Translations under genes and position numbers: made by a program
Shown here: positions 1 through 12,253 of the stretch, piece by piece
Layout: every line of letters begins with the position of its first letter
Numbering within the stretch: position 1 is the stretch's first letter
Notes under the pieces: generated by a model
What the model was told of the DNA's origin: nothing
What the model saw: the letters and a program-made list of their open reading frames with translations, nothing else
Database searches by the model: none
From: Paramecium pentaurelia
Lineage: Eukaryota; Ciliophora; Oligohymenophorea; Peniculida; Parameciidae
Length of the DNA stretch: 64,000 bases
NCBI GenBank assembly: GCA_905183005.1
Contig: CAJJDO010000060.1
Span: forward strand, 249,194-313,193
Reading direction: 5' to 3'

Positions 1-400
1 GATATTTTTTAATTTAATATGTACAATCTTCATTGCGTACAATTATTCATTGGTTTTGTCTTTCACCAATTTAACTGCACCAAAGCTTCCCTTTCCTAAT
101 TATGGATAATCATAAATTAACTCAAATTCTTCTGGTGTTCTCTTCATTTGCCTTAAGGTTGAAACTTTATCGCTATTTGAGATTTCTTAAGAATTTATCA
201 TTTTCTCTGGTATACATTAAGCCTTATGTCCAGAAGTCCTAAATATTTCATTTCTTTTAATACCAGTCGATATCTCTGCATCTTTGAGAACAATAATATG
301 TTATTTTGCAAAATGGACAACAAATCCTGTTTTTAGGAATAGGAACCATTTAACCAATACTTAAGTTATATTAACAATATCGCGAACTGCAAACGTTCAT
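1..400 (-). CDS. MYND-finger protein kinase, 5' part (runs off window start)
   Basis: Reads right to left from an ATG at 400 and leaves the window at base 1. A 25-nt intron (239-263) must be removed; it contains an in-frame TGA. The first exon and the join give a cysteine-rich segment with the MYND-type motifs CCPFC, YYCSQRC, DW and GHKAQC. The first Cys pair is spaced by four residues, so the finger is somewhat atypical. About 60 residues later a Ser/Thr kinase N-lobe begins with the glycine loop LGKGSFGAVKLVKDKTNE and the lysine motif YAMKIV. The order of domains suggests a kinase tethered to a protein partner through the MYND finger, which is inference. The rest of the catalytic domain lies outside the window, so activity and subfamily (Aurora- or AGC-like loop) cannot be judged. 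Confidence 0.75.
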
Positions 401-2416
401 TTATTTTAATATATATAATCACATTATAATATTTCATATTTTATTAGATGAATATTATATTTCTTGTTTGCATTGCTTAAATAACTTATAGATTATCTCA
501 AAATACACTCGATCTGTTTAGTCAAATGGTAAATATCAAATAGAAAATAGTGACTCTTTATGTAATATTTAAATGAGAATTACAATACTCAAACCCTGTC
601 ATTATTTGTTAAAAAACATCCATTTTATATCATTTCTCTAGAATCTACTAACTGAAATTCGTTTATAGGTTGTATTCTCGGCATAAAATTCGTTTTTTCT
701 TCTTGTAATTATGCTATCTTTAGGAGAAAACCATTTCTTAATTCATTATGATATTAAAGGAGAAGTTCTTGATAACACGCCACTGAGTTTTCAAATAAAT
801 TCTTAGTATTTAATAAAAAAAGAGTTTTAATGTATTCTATAATTGCATTCAAAAGATTAAATATATATTATATTTTGTTTGACATTTTGTTACTCCCCAG
901 ATATAAAATCAAAATAATTAAATTTTAATTTAGAATTCTTATTTTTTTTTTTATTCCTTCTGATTTCAAAAGGAACTTCATCTATTTGACTTCAAATTTA
1001 TCATCTGAATATTATGCATAAACCTATCTTAAATAAATTTGATATTCCATTTTCTTTTACTAAATTTTATAATGTTAAGTGATCTGACTTGATTTAAATA
1101 TATAATACAACACTATTTTTATGGTTTAAAGTCATTTGATTATCCTTTTAGGAGAATATTAAATTTCAATTCTAGACTTTATAAATAAATTTTATTTTAT
1201 GCTACTTCATAGTGACTTCATATTTTGAGAGAATATCTAAAAACTATTGATTAATGAATTCTAATTTTAGTATNCTGGTGTTCTCTTCATTTGCCTTAAG
1301 GTTGAAACTTTATCGCTATTTGAGATTTCTTAAGAATTTATCATTTTCTCTGGTATACATTAAGCCTTATGTCCAGAAGTCCTAAATATTTCATTTCTTT
1401 TAATACCAGTCGATATCTCTGCATCTTTGAGAACAATAATATGTTATTTTGCAAAATGGACAACAAATCCTGTTTTTAGGAATAGGAACCATTTAACCAA
1501 TACTTAAGTTATATTAACAATATCGCGAACTGCAAACGTTCATTTATTTTAATATATATAATCACATTATAATATTTCATATTTTATTAGATGAATATTA
1601 TATTTCTTGTTTGCATTGCTTAAATAACTTATAGATTATCTCAAAATACACTCGATCTGTTTAGTCAAATGGTAAATATCAAATAGAAAATAGTGACTCT
1701 TTATGTAATATTTAAATGAGAATTACAATACTCAAACCCTGTCATTATTTGTTAAAAAACATCCATTTTATATCATTTCTCTAGAATCTACTAACTGAAA
1801 TTCGTTTATAGGTTGTATTCTCGGCATAAAATTCGTTTTTTCTTCTTGTAATTATGCTATCTTTAGGAGAAAACCATTTCTTAATTCATTATGATATTAA
1901 AGGAGAAGTTCTTGATAACACGCCACTGAGTTTTCAAATAAATTCTTAGTATTTAATAAAAAAAGAGTTTTAATGTATTCTATAATTGCATTCAAAAGAT
2001 TAAATATATATTATATTTTGTTTGACATTTTGTTACTCCCCAGATATAAAATCAAAATAATTAAATTTTAATTTAGAATTCTTATTTTTTTTTTTATTCC
2101 TTCTGATTTCAAAAGGAACTTCATCTATTTGACTTCAAATTTATCATCTGAATATTATGCATAAACCTATCTTAAATAAATTTGATATTCCATTTTCTTT
2201 TACTAAATTTTATAATGTTAAGTGATCTGACTTGATTTAAATATATAATACAACACTATTTTTATGGTTTAAAGTCATTTGATTATCCTTTTAGGAGAAT
2301 ATTAAATTTCAATTCTAGACTTTATAAATAAATTTTATTTTATGCTACTTCATAGTGACTTCATATTTTGAGAGAATATCTAAAAACTATTGATTAATGA
2401 ATTCTAATTTTAGTAT
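132..2416 (+). repeat. Direct duplication 1 around an N (1142 bp x 2)
   Basis: Bases 132-1273 and 1275-2416 are the same sequence in the same direction, separated only by the N at 1274. Equal lengths mean no net indel. Most simply this is an unmerged contig overlap, not a biological repeat. Confidence 0.9.
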
Positions 2417-2451
2417 TTTTATTTTACTTTAAATTGATTATCTAATATTTA
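401..2451. other. AT-rich spacer, present twice, no clear gene
   Basis: Apart from the second copy of the kinase 5' end at 1275-1543, I see no convincing gene here. Short open stretches exist on the minus strand near 640-720 (and its copy near 1780-1860), for example one ending in RNDIKWMFFNKQ, but I could not join them into a gene. The unique part before duplication is about 0.9 kb and must include the upstream region of the kinase gene. Confidence 0.5.
1275..1543 (-). pseudogene. Second copy of MYND-kinase 5' end (assembly duplicate)
   Basis: Same sequence as 132-400, with the same ATG (1543) and the same 25-nt intron (1382-1406), cut off at the N at 1274 before the kinase glycine loop. 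It is the start of the right-hand contig and should be merged with the copy at 1-400, not counted as a second gene. Confidence 0.8.
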
Positions 2452-3351
2452 ATGAAAAAAGCATTTACTTTTGCAGACTTAAGTACATCTATTTAATCAG
2501 GAATAAGTAATCGTTAAACACAACTCTCTACATCTAGCATATAAATAAGGTCTGCAAGTCTAAGAAAAGCAATTTATAGACTGAAACAAGAAAATAGAAT
2601 TTCATAAATGGGAATCAGTTCAATAAGCAATACAAAAGTATTAAATTGAATTTATGTTTAGGTTCCTAAAAACTAGTCTTATTTTGAAATCAAGATGGAA
2701 TAAAAGCATAATCGAATATCTAATCCTTCTTAGGAACCACATATGAATATTAATAAATTTGATCATAAATAAGAAATCATTAGAAGTATCAATTCACTCT
2801 AACAATATTGCAAGAGTCAAAAAGCACTTGAAATAGCTGTTCAAAAATATTCTCTAAAGAAGTCGTTTAAAGGATCATCTGATTTATCAACTGTATCTAC
2901 TTTTGTTGATAAATTAAATAGAGATGTCGTAAAAAGAAAATCTAAAGTGATATAGGATGTAATGAAACAAGAACTAAGGAAAAGAATACCTAAAAAGTAG
3001 AAGGAAATCAATTATGAATTGGATTCAATGTTCAAAAATTATAAATCATTCTCTTAATTGTGTTTGAATGAAAATACTAGCATTCAAAAAGAGAAGGTCT
3101 ATAATGGATATTTGAAAGTATATAATTCTGGAAAGAATGATAGAATATTCTTAGAGAAGATTGAGGAAAGAAAAAAGAGTCTTAGTGAAGAATCTGAAGA
3201 ATATCGAGCATTTCTAGGTGAAATAGATGAAGCTACTATTCAAAGAGATGTATATAAAAATAATATTCGAAATCCCTTTCTAGATGATAAAGTCACTGTT
3301 ATGTAAATGAAGAAGGATGGGTTTTTGAAAAGAAGAGTGACATATTCTTGA
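2452..3351 (+). CDS. Uncharacterised basic, Gln/Lys-rich protein
   Basis: ATG at 2452, stop TGA at 3349-3351, one 24-nt intron (2638-2661) that contains the only in-frame TGA. The product is 291 residues. The first 90 residues are rich in Ser, Gln and Asn. The middle is rich in Lys and Arg, with patches such as KRKSKVIQDVMKQELRKRIP, and the C-terminal third has charged, probably helical stretches (LEKIEERKKSLSEESEEY). No transmembrane segment, signal peptide or known domain is apparent. Its stop faces the SERCA stop codon across 51 bp. Function unknown. Confidence 0.65.
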
Positions 3352-3402
3352 TGATATTTATTATATTTGTAATTCTATTTATATTAATAAACACTCAATA
3401 AA

Positions 3403-6400
3403 TCAATCAAGTTTCTTTCTCTGTTCTAATAATTTAGCATTTCTGATTCTTGAAAATACTTTTAATATTTCATCAACCAATACAACTGGAGCAGACACTG
3501 CTAATACAAGAATCCTATAATAAATAAATAATATTACCAATCATTGAGAGTTAAAGGAACAGTGTTAAAGATATTTTCAAATAGTGGAACATAGCATATC
3601 ATACAATGCAATGTCATAGATCCAAATATAGCCATTATTAAGTATGGGTTTGCAAATACTCCTACTTTTAATAATGAGCTATCCTATAAATTATAAACAA
3701 AAGTTAATACTTCAGATAATGCATTTAAAGCATTGAACATTTCAATAACAACTAATACTGATAAACTTAAAGTAGATGCCTTTTATTTTCCCCATGAGAA
3801 ATAAAGACATGGATCCTTTGAGAAATCATACTTATCAAAATTGGCTACTTTGAATCCTTCCCAATAATGGCACTCTCCCCAATTTCTGAGTTAAGTGAAT
3901 GTAACAATAGGATGACCATCTCCAGCCCATTCATATCCCAAATAGAAATAGACAAATACAAACACTGTAGCTAATCCAACATAAGTTCCGATGACACAAT
4001 ATCTAATAAAGACAAATTCAGTAATAATAGGTTCATCATGTTTCCTTGGGGGCTTTTACATTACATCAGGATCAGGTGGATTGAAAGACAAAGCAGTTGC
4101 AGGTAATCCATCTGTGACTAAATTGACCCATAATAATTATATTGAATTGAATCCATCAGGTATTCCCAATAATGATGATGTGAAAATTGAAACAACTTCT
4201 CCTATATTTGAAGAAATCATATATCTAATGAAACCCTTCATATTTTAGTAAATTGCTCTGCCTTCTTCAACTGCTCTTACAATAGTTGCAAAATTATCAT
4301 CTGCTAAAATCATATCTGAGGCTTCCTTTGCAACTTCAGTACCAGCAATACCCATAGCAATACCAATACTAGCTTATTTTAAAGCTGGAGCATCATTAAC
4401 ACCATCTCCTGTCATAGCAGCAATTTGATTTAGTTGACCTGTTAATAATTTGACTAATTCTCTTTTGTGAGATGGATCAGTTCTTGAGAATACCAATCCA
4501 CTTGTTTTTCCAATTACTTATGTTAATACTTTCTTTTATTTTTCTTCTCCCATTTAACTAAATTCAAGTCCAGTGAAGGAATGGGTGGCAAATTGAGATT
4601 GATTATGTAGAATACCAATTTACATAGCAATAGATTAAGCTGTTTCTTTAATATCTCCAGTAATCATAATGACTGAAATACCAGCTTCTCTGCATTTTTC
4701 AATAGATCTTTTTACTTCTGGTCTTGGTGGATCCTAAAGAGCAACAACACCAATAATAATAGGTTTATTTTCAATATCTTTATATGTATTCGTATCTATT
4801 AATAATTTATGAGCAGGATGTTTAGGTCCATCATAAGTGCTCAATTATCCACATTCCTCTTATACACAAATGGCTAATGTTCTTAATCCTTTTTCAGCTA
4901 AATTTTTAACTATTGTTAAAAACTAGGCTTTATCTTCAGCTTTCAGTTAAACAACTTCTCCATCAACATTCATAATTTAATTTGATTTTTCAAGTAAATA
5001 ATCAGGGGCTCCTTTGATAAATAAGACATTTCCTTTTTCATTTTTAGAATTAACTAATACAGACATACTTTTTCTATCTCTAGTAAATTCTAGAGTAGCT
5101 CTTTTAGTAAATTCAGAAGAAATAGCTTCATTATATTGTTCTGGTGCATCTAAGATTGGTTTTGATTAAAATGATTTATCATATTTTCCAATTTTTTCAA
5201 CTAAGACTCTTAAAGCTGCTTCAGTTGGTAATCCACTTCTTTAAACTCTTCCTTTATCTGTAAATAATTTAGATTCATTGCATAAAGCCATAGATTATGC
5301 TAATCTTTTAAGATTTGCAGTTAATCCATTTCCTTTTACTAAAGTAGATTCCAATTTCTCAATTTTACCCTCAGGATGATATGAAGTACCTTCAACTGGA
5401 AATACTTAAACTGATGATGCTTCTCTTCCTGTCAATAATACTATTTCTTTAACACACATTTCATTAGTGGTTAAAGTACCAGTTTTATCTGAGCAAATGA
5501 TTGTTGTGCATCCCAATGTTTAGACTTTTGGTAATTTTCTGACAATAGCTCTTTATTTAGCCATTCTTCGAGCACCAAGAGCCAAACAAGTTGTAATAAC
5601 AGCTGGCAATCCCTCTGGAATGGCAGCTACTGCTAATGCTACAGCAACTTTAAAATAATATAAAGCTCCCATAATAGTTCCTCCATGTGCAGGATCTGAA
5701 AAATTACTTATATTCATAAGCCAACAGCCTATGCAAATATAAGTTACAACTTTTGCTAACTTATCTCCAAATTCATCTAATCTTTTAGATAATGGATCAT
5801 CATCTTCTTATTTCTCTTTTGCTGCTTCTTAAACTTCTTTTTAGATCTTTCCAATTTCTGTTTTCATTCCTGTACAACACACAATTCCTATAGCAGTTCC
5901 ATTAGATACTAATGTTCCTGAAAACAAAAAATTAATTTTATCTTAAACAGCTGCTTTGTCCTTAACAACGGGATCAGTTGTTTTATTAACAGGATTAACT
6001 TCTCCTGTTAGAATTGACTAAACATTATAAATATTCGTATTACTTAATCTGTTTTTAATGTTATAGTTTTCAACTCTACCATTCTTAAATCTGCAGGAAT
6101 TCTATCTCCTTATTTTATCTCTACAATATCTCCTACTACTAAGTCTTTAGCTTCAATCTTTCCCCAGTTTGATTCTCTAAGTACTATGGCATGTGGAGAT
6201 TATAAGTCTTTTAATGCCTAAAATTATAGTATATAATATACCTCTATGGCTCTTTCTGCATCTAGATCCTGCCATATTCCTACAGCTGCATTCAAAATCA
6301 AAATTGTGAATATGACACATGGTTCAACCCAAGGAGGAACTGCATGCACTTCTCCATGATCTTCAAATTGAGAAATCACAAATGATATCACTGCAGCAAG

Positions 6401-6639
6401 TAGCAAAATTCTTACTAAATTATCTTCAAATTATTCCTTTATTTTCTCCCAAATGCTTTCTTTCTCTTCCTTTTCAAGCTCATTTGTTCCATATTTAGCT
6501 AATCTTGCCTTTGCTTCATCATTTGATAATCCTCTAAAAATATATCTAAATTATACTTTGCTAGATCTGTTTTTACAGAAGAAACAACTTTTTCTATTGG
6601 ATACGAATAGAAGGGTTGTGTTAGATCTATCTCTGCCAT
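3403..6639 (-). CDS. SERCA-type calcium-transporting P-type ATPase
   Basis: P2A ATPase that would pump cytosolic calcium into an internal store such as the endoplasmic reticulum or alveolar sacs. Start ATG 6639, stop TGA 3403-3405; four introns (6534-6556, 6218-6241, 6018-6043, 3515-3537) leave 1046 residues, the usual SERCA size. Seen in order: the N-terminal helix pair with EQFEDNLVRILLLAA, actuator TGE near 187 (TGEV here instead of the usual TGES), the M4 calcium-site motif AAIPEGLP, phosphorylation site SDKTGTLT near 359, ATP-binding KGAP, hinge MTGDGVNDAPALK near 720, and the C-terminal SERCA signature TLSLSVLVVIEMFNALNAL. Assignment to SERCA rather than a plasma-membrane pump rests on these motifs and the lack of a long calmodulin-binding tail. 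Confidence 0.96.
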
Positions 6640-7181
6640 TTGAGATAAGTATATATTGTACATTACTAAATTAAATTCTTTATCTTCTTAATCAATTTAC
6701 TTATTTCTTTTTTAATAATAAAAATTGTATTAAAACTTATTAATTAAACAATAATATAAATTATCAATTTTCCCCATTTTTCATTACATCTCTTTAAAGA
6801 AATTTTGATTGCGCAATTTTAAAAAAAAAAATCCTTTGACAATCAAAATTGCATCACCAATTACTTCATTCGTTGCATTTTTGTTAAAAAATCATATTTT
6901 CAATAGAAGAAAATGGTTTGCTTATAAATCATAACATACTCAAAATTTTAGAAAACCCTTATAATGTTGAATTTTTATTAAAAAATGCTTAATGTATTAT
7001 ATTATCTAAATTATATATATATATATAAGGTTATATTGTCACATTTATTGAATTTTAAATAATTGTAATTTCTTATTAGAAGAACAAGGTTGATTTTAAT
7101 TATTTAAGATATCTAAATCAAAAAGCTTTTATTGTAAACATGACTTAGTTTATAATGATTATGATATTTATTAAACTACTT
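6640..7181. other. Spacer upstream of SERCA
   Basis: About 540 bp, very AT-rich, with a short (TA)n run near 7014-7027. No gene recognised. It lies between the SERCA start and the 3' end of the TTLL gene. A possible 26-nt intron near the TTLL stop could extend that gene a little way into this spacer. Confidence 0.5.
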
Positions 7182-8874
7182 TCATATTTAATTATTACTA
7201 AAAAATATATATTATAACAATACCTATTTTTTTATTTAATTTTAAATGGCAACTTATTTTGATATATTTTTAATCTCTGATTCATCATTTTAGTATTCAG
7301 ATAAATTGATTTATCGATCCTTTATTTTTGGAAGAATTGATGGTGTTAGTGATGAATTCACACTATATCTGATATTTTTATTAAATGTTTCATTGATTTC
7401 TTTTTTTTAGTTCTTTCTGATATCTTAAATAAAATTAGTTTTATATTTACTTGTTCCAGTCCAATTATCTTATAATTAAGATGCAAATTCTATAAAACGA
7501 ATATATTCTCCAGAATCTTATAGTGGATATATTTTAATATAATCACCTAGATTTTTATTTTCATACTCGTCCCTAAGTTTTTAATATTTTTCAATTAAAG
7601 TCTATTTTTCTTCTAAAGTAAGTTTCTGTTTTTTGCCTGTTTAGAATCTTAATTGTAATTATTCTTTTCTGGAGGATATAATTTATTCTTTTGCTTTAAA
7701 ACTGACATTCATCAAAATAAGAGAGTCCCTAATAAGATTTTTTTTAATAAGAGAATCTAAAGGGGTATCAGTTGAAAAACTGGGTGTGTGATTAACCTCC
7801 AATAAATATGGCTAGAGTTTATGATTTAGAAAAATATCAAAACCTAATATTTCAAAGCACATATTGTTTGCATAATTATCTGGTTAACATGATTTGTAAT
7901 GATGATTTAAAATAGGTTGAACTGTGCAAAATGTTTTAATAAATAATTTGTACATATCTTACCATAATTTTTGGATATTGTATCCTTCTTATTCTAATTT
8001 ACCAAAAACAGATTTAATTGATCTTTTATGTCCAACATCCATTTTTGATATATCATTATTGAATATAAAATTAGGATTTTCTTTATTTATAGCATAATTA
8101 GTCAAATGCATACAAACATCTTCAAGATTATTAGAAGTAGGTGCTACATATGGTTCAGTAGCAAATCTAACTAAACCATCTTAATAAACATATATTCTCA
8201 TAGGTTCTGTACCTGCTAATAAAACATATACTCTTAAATCAAATTTTAATCCATCTATTAAAAATGGACGATGTAAATATCTTTATGCTACATAATGATC
8301 ATTTGGATTAATATCATTAATATTTCTTGTTAGAAAGATTCCTCTTCCTTAACAACTAGCTTCTGGTTTAACAATAAAGGTCTTAACTTTTCCTTTTATA
8401 AATTAATTTCTGAAATCTCCATATTCAGTTGGTAATAACCAAGTTTAAGGAAAAAATTAATAATCTGAAGGAAATTGTTTTCTCATTTTCATAAGATTTC
8501 TTCCTAAATGATTTTTACGAGATAGAGAGAACATGCCTGGAAAATGATTAATTTTTTGATGATCTATCATGATATATTGTAAATTAAACGCTGCATTTTT
8601 CCCAATGTTTCTGATTAAACAGCAGCATCGGTCCAAAATATATCCCATTAATTTCCATTCATTTCATATTATAATCCCCATTTAAATATTTTCTTTCCAA
8701 CAAATTTAACAACATCATACTTAGTATCTCTCTTTATAAATTGGAAATACCTGAGACATTCATAATCAAGGTTGCTTTTCTTTTTAACTTATCATTTTTT
8801 TCTTCATCATTATTGTCTTTATAATATCCTTTAAAAATTGGTTCCTTCTCTTGTTATTTTTTTGATGAAAGCAT
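7182..8874 (-). CDS. Tubulin tyrosine ligase-like protein (glutamylase type)
   Basis: TTLL-family enzyme, expected to add glutamates to tubulin tails in cilia and other stable microtubules. ATG 8874, TGA 7182-7184; introns 8728-8750 (ends GAG, not the usual TAG) and 8564-8589 leave 547 residues. Motifs in order: DTKYDVVKFVGKK and WTDAAV, INHFPGM with SRKNHLGRN, the ATP-grasp segments FIVKPEASCQGRGIFL, RPFLIDGLKFDLRVYVLL, HLTNYAINK, and the terminal motif YLLEVNHTPSFSTDTPLD. These match the TTLL4/5/6/13 glutamylase group better than glycylases. The last 150 residues are charged and Gln-rich. An alternative 26-nt intron near the stop could lengthen the C-terminus by about 50 residues. Confidence 0.9.
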
Positions 8875-9128
8875 TTATTATTATAAAAGAAATGATATTA
8901 TAATTTTAGACTCTTAATAGTTTCAAAAAGAATGAATAGAGAAGAAACATTGATCATAACTTAATTAAACAAATTTTATATCTCACTAAAAAATATGAAA
9001 CAATTAAAGTTTTTTATTAATTTGAATCTAAAATAATTTTATATAAACTTATATAAATTGTTCAAAAAAGTAATATTGTTATAAGTGTCTTTATTTATTA
9101 TTGTTATAAAATATTTTATTATAAAATA

Positions 9129-10931
9129 TCATTAGTCTAAATTGATGACTCTTGTTAATAAGGGTTTATAATTTTCTATTTTATGCGAAACAATAATAAC
9201 TGTTTTTTCTTAACAAATTTACATTAAAGCTTATATGATATCTGATTCAGATTGACTATCTATATTAGATGTTGCTTCATCTAGAATTAGAATTCTTGGA
9301 TTCTTTAGAATTGCCCTTGCTAATACAATTCTTTATTTCTATCCTCCAGATAATGAAGTTGTTCCATCTGATTTTAATTTAGTCTAATATTTATTTTACA
9401 TATTCTCTATAAAATCATGTGCTCTTGCCATTTTAGCTGCCAAAATAACTCTTTCCATACTCTGATCATATCCATGATTACCATATATGATATTCTCATA
9501 AACAGTTGCATTAAATATGATTCCATCCTATTAAACATAAGAAATATGTTATTAAATCCATTTAAAATCTTTTTTTGATAGAGGTTCTCCATCAATTAAG
9601 ATTTCACCTGATGATGGTGTTAATAATTTAGTTAATAGATTTAAGGCAGTAGTTTTACCAGATCCACTTGGTCCTTATAATAATACAATTTCACCTGAAT
9701 TTATTTATATATTGAATGTTAATGTAGAATTCTCATGATTTAAATAGGAATACTCAACATTCTTAAATTAAATACTTGGTGGTGGAATTGTAGAATGTTC
9801 ATATAATTCTTAACATTCTTTTGAATGTTCAGCACTCTATGGTGGATTAAGTAATTAAGCTTTTAATATATCATCTTATCTAATATATTCTCTATAATTC
9901 TTAGTCAAATCTGGTTGATTATACAATTCAGATTCATGAAGATTTGGATGTATATCAAGTATAGTTTTATAAATAGCAGCAGTCTTGACCAATTCATTAT
10001 AAATTGATATCATTACTCTTGTTCCTGAAGCCATATAAACTGCTTAAATAAAGTATTTTGCTAATTCTGGATCTAAATGTCCAGTGGCAACTAGATAACA
10101 ACCTTAAAATAAGATTAAAATTAATGCATATAAACCTCCTCCTTCCATTAATCCCATATTTAAAGCTTACATTTTAGAAAATTAAGTTGCTTATTCATAC
10201 CATCTAAATACTTATGCTGAATATCTTTAATTTTCTTTCTATTCCATATTAGACAATTTGATTAATCTATGTGCTTATAACATTTCTTGTGATACTTCAC
10301 TTAAACACCCTAATTCTTGTGTTTCCTTTACTTTAAATTAAGACATATATTTTCCTAATAAAACTGCTGATCCTCCCATTACAACTGCAGCAGCACTTGC
10401 AGATGCCAATAAAGGAAATGCATAATATGATAAATACGCTGCTCCTCCTAATGTTGTAATAAATCCTCTAATCATTACAAATATGTCTTATGATAATCCA
10501 GTAGATACCAAACTAACATCATTTGATAATTTATGAACTAATTATTATGAATGCAACTACTAAGTTTCTCTAGTACTCATTAATTTCTAAAACATAGCAT
10601 ATCTCATTCTCATTCCTACTCTATTACTGATTTATGTATTTAAAAATCTACGAGCCCCTCCTAAAAACATTCCAACTAAACATACACCTCCCCATTTTAA
10701 ATGATAATATAAATTAGTCTTTTAACTCTTTTCTTTGTTTTCCTGATCATATTTTAATTCTTGTAATTTAGCTATATCAGTTGTTACTTAAGGTAAATAA
10801 AGAAGCAAAGCACTGTTCAAACCAACTACTGTCATACCTATTATGCAAAATCTCTTTTCAGGAACCATTAATTTTAGTAGATTCATAATGTCTTTACCAA
10901 AGAATTTTTTCTATTTTTTCCCTTCTTACAT
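9129..10931 (-). CDS. ABC half-transporter (ABCB type)
   Basis: One transmembrane domain followed by one nucleotide-binding domain, 600 residues with no intron; ATG 10931, TGA 9129-9131. The N-terminal half has several hydrophobic helices and the intracellular-loop segment NRVGMRMRYAMFQKLM typical of ABCB exporters. The ATPase half shows Walker A GPSGSGKTTALNLL near 420, the Q-loop, signature LSGGQKQR near 527, Walker B ILILDEATSNIDSQ and a switch histidine (IIVSHK). Half-transporters dimerise, and the TAP/ABCB10-like build suggests an intracellular-membrane exporter of peptides or small molecules; the substrate cannot be inferred. It lies 254 bp downstream of the TTLL start, both on the minus strand. 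Confidence 0.93.
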
Positions 10932-11520
10932 CACAAATAAAATTTATATAAATTTTTATTAGATTCAAGTTTCTTAGAACACCAAATCATTTTTAATTTT
11001 GTAAAATATAATAACAAATTAAATGAAAATATCATTAATTAATAATGATCTGATATCTAAATTAAAAATATAAAAGTTTCTTAACTATTGATTGCCTATC
11101 AATTAATAATTTTAATTGATAACATTTATTAAACATTTTAATGTAAAAAAGATCTTTTTTCAACAATTTTTAATCTTTCAGTTGCACTTTCTAATATTAA
11201 TATGATTATAAATGATTTTGTTACATTTAGAATTAAACTTTTATTAATGAACCTTTATCTTGATTCATTATATTTATTTATACTTAAATACTTTAAATTG
11301 AAACATAGAAATAAAATTATTTCAACTTTTTCTTTATTATTATATTTAAAGCTATTTGAGAAATAGATGAAATTAATGATTTGTATTGAACAGATTTAAC
11401 CAATATTATTAATAGAGAGTGATAAAAAAGATTATCAGAAAAGAATTGTCAGATTATGACTTATCATAATATGAACATAACTTTCAAGTATAAGTTTATA
11501 TATATATAAATAACAATAGA
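10932..11520. other. Spacer upstream of ABC transporter
   Basis: About 590 bp of AT-rich sequence with frequent TGA in all frames. It separates divergent genes and presumably carries the ABC transporter promoter. No conserved element recognised. Confidence 0.4.
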
Positions 11521-11790
11521 ATGAGTAAATAAAAGAGAAGAAAAATTCAAAAAACCCATTCCAAATTAGATCCAGAACTATGTTTAGAATTACTATAATT
11601 ATCAAATTATATTTTATAAATTATTGATATTAAGTTAGAATGTGAATATATAAATTTAGTAAGGAATGAATTAATCTAGTAAAGTGATCAAAGGAAAAAA
11701 TCGTTAAAATAGATAAATTATTAGCTAAATTTCATATAAAATAACAACAAGTTATCTATATTGTTAATTACATATTTTATATTGTAATGA
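11521..11790 (+). CDS. Small ORF, 89 residues, basic
   Basis: ATG 11521 to TGA 11788-11790 in the ciliate code. The product starts MSKQKRRKIQKTHSK and is Leu/Ile/Gln-rich afterwards, with a hydrophobic end (ILLITYFILQ). An intron overlapping the stop (GTAATG...TAG) is possible and could link it to the ORF at 11933. No known domain; real existence uncertain. Confidence 0.35.
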
Positions 11791-11932
11791 ATGATATTAA
11801 TAGTTGTAATTAATGCATAAGATAATTAGATAGTAAAATAATATTTGTTTGAATATTAAAAATGATTGTAGATTATTTAAATAATGAAACTCATAATAAA
11901 TAGTAATTTAAATCTATTAATATGAAATTGAT

Positions 11933-12253
11933 ATGGATTATTCGAAAATTAATGAAGGAGAACTTCTAGATTCTAATTATTTCACAATTCAAGAAGTAAT
12001 ATTATCCTAAAAATAAGATGTTTATAAATGGTGTAAAAATAATATGATTTTTAATGAATCTTTGAAAATAAATGATTTAATAAACATTAAGTTTGTTCCT
12101 ATAAGCAAGAATTAATTAAGATTAAGAAAAATGAAAATAATGAACATAATAAAATGGATTGAATTTTCACTGAGATAATTCAGCATGTATTTATTTAAAT
12201 TATTCAACTAATTATTTAACTTCACTAATAGAGCCATAAGGTAACATATCTGA
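11933..12253 (+). CDS. Small ORF, 106 residues, overlaps an antisense gene
   Basis: ATG 11933 to TGA 12251-12253. The first 60 residues look protein-like (MDYSKINEGELLDSNYF, VYKWCKNNMIFN), but the last 29 codons run antisense to the coiled-coil gene at 12167-12457, so the true 3' end may differ. It could be the last exon of a gene that begins at 11521. No domain recognised. Confidence 0.35.

Noticed and set aside
4078..4248. Plus-strand ORF within 3991-4248
   Set aside because: It lies antisense to the SERCA coding sequence and is a shadow frame.
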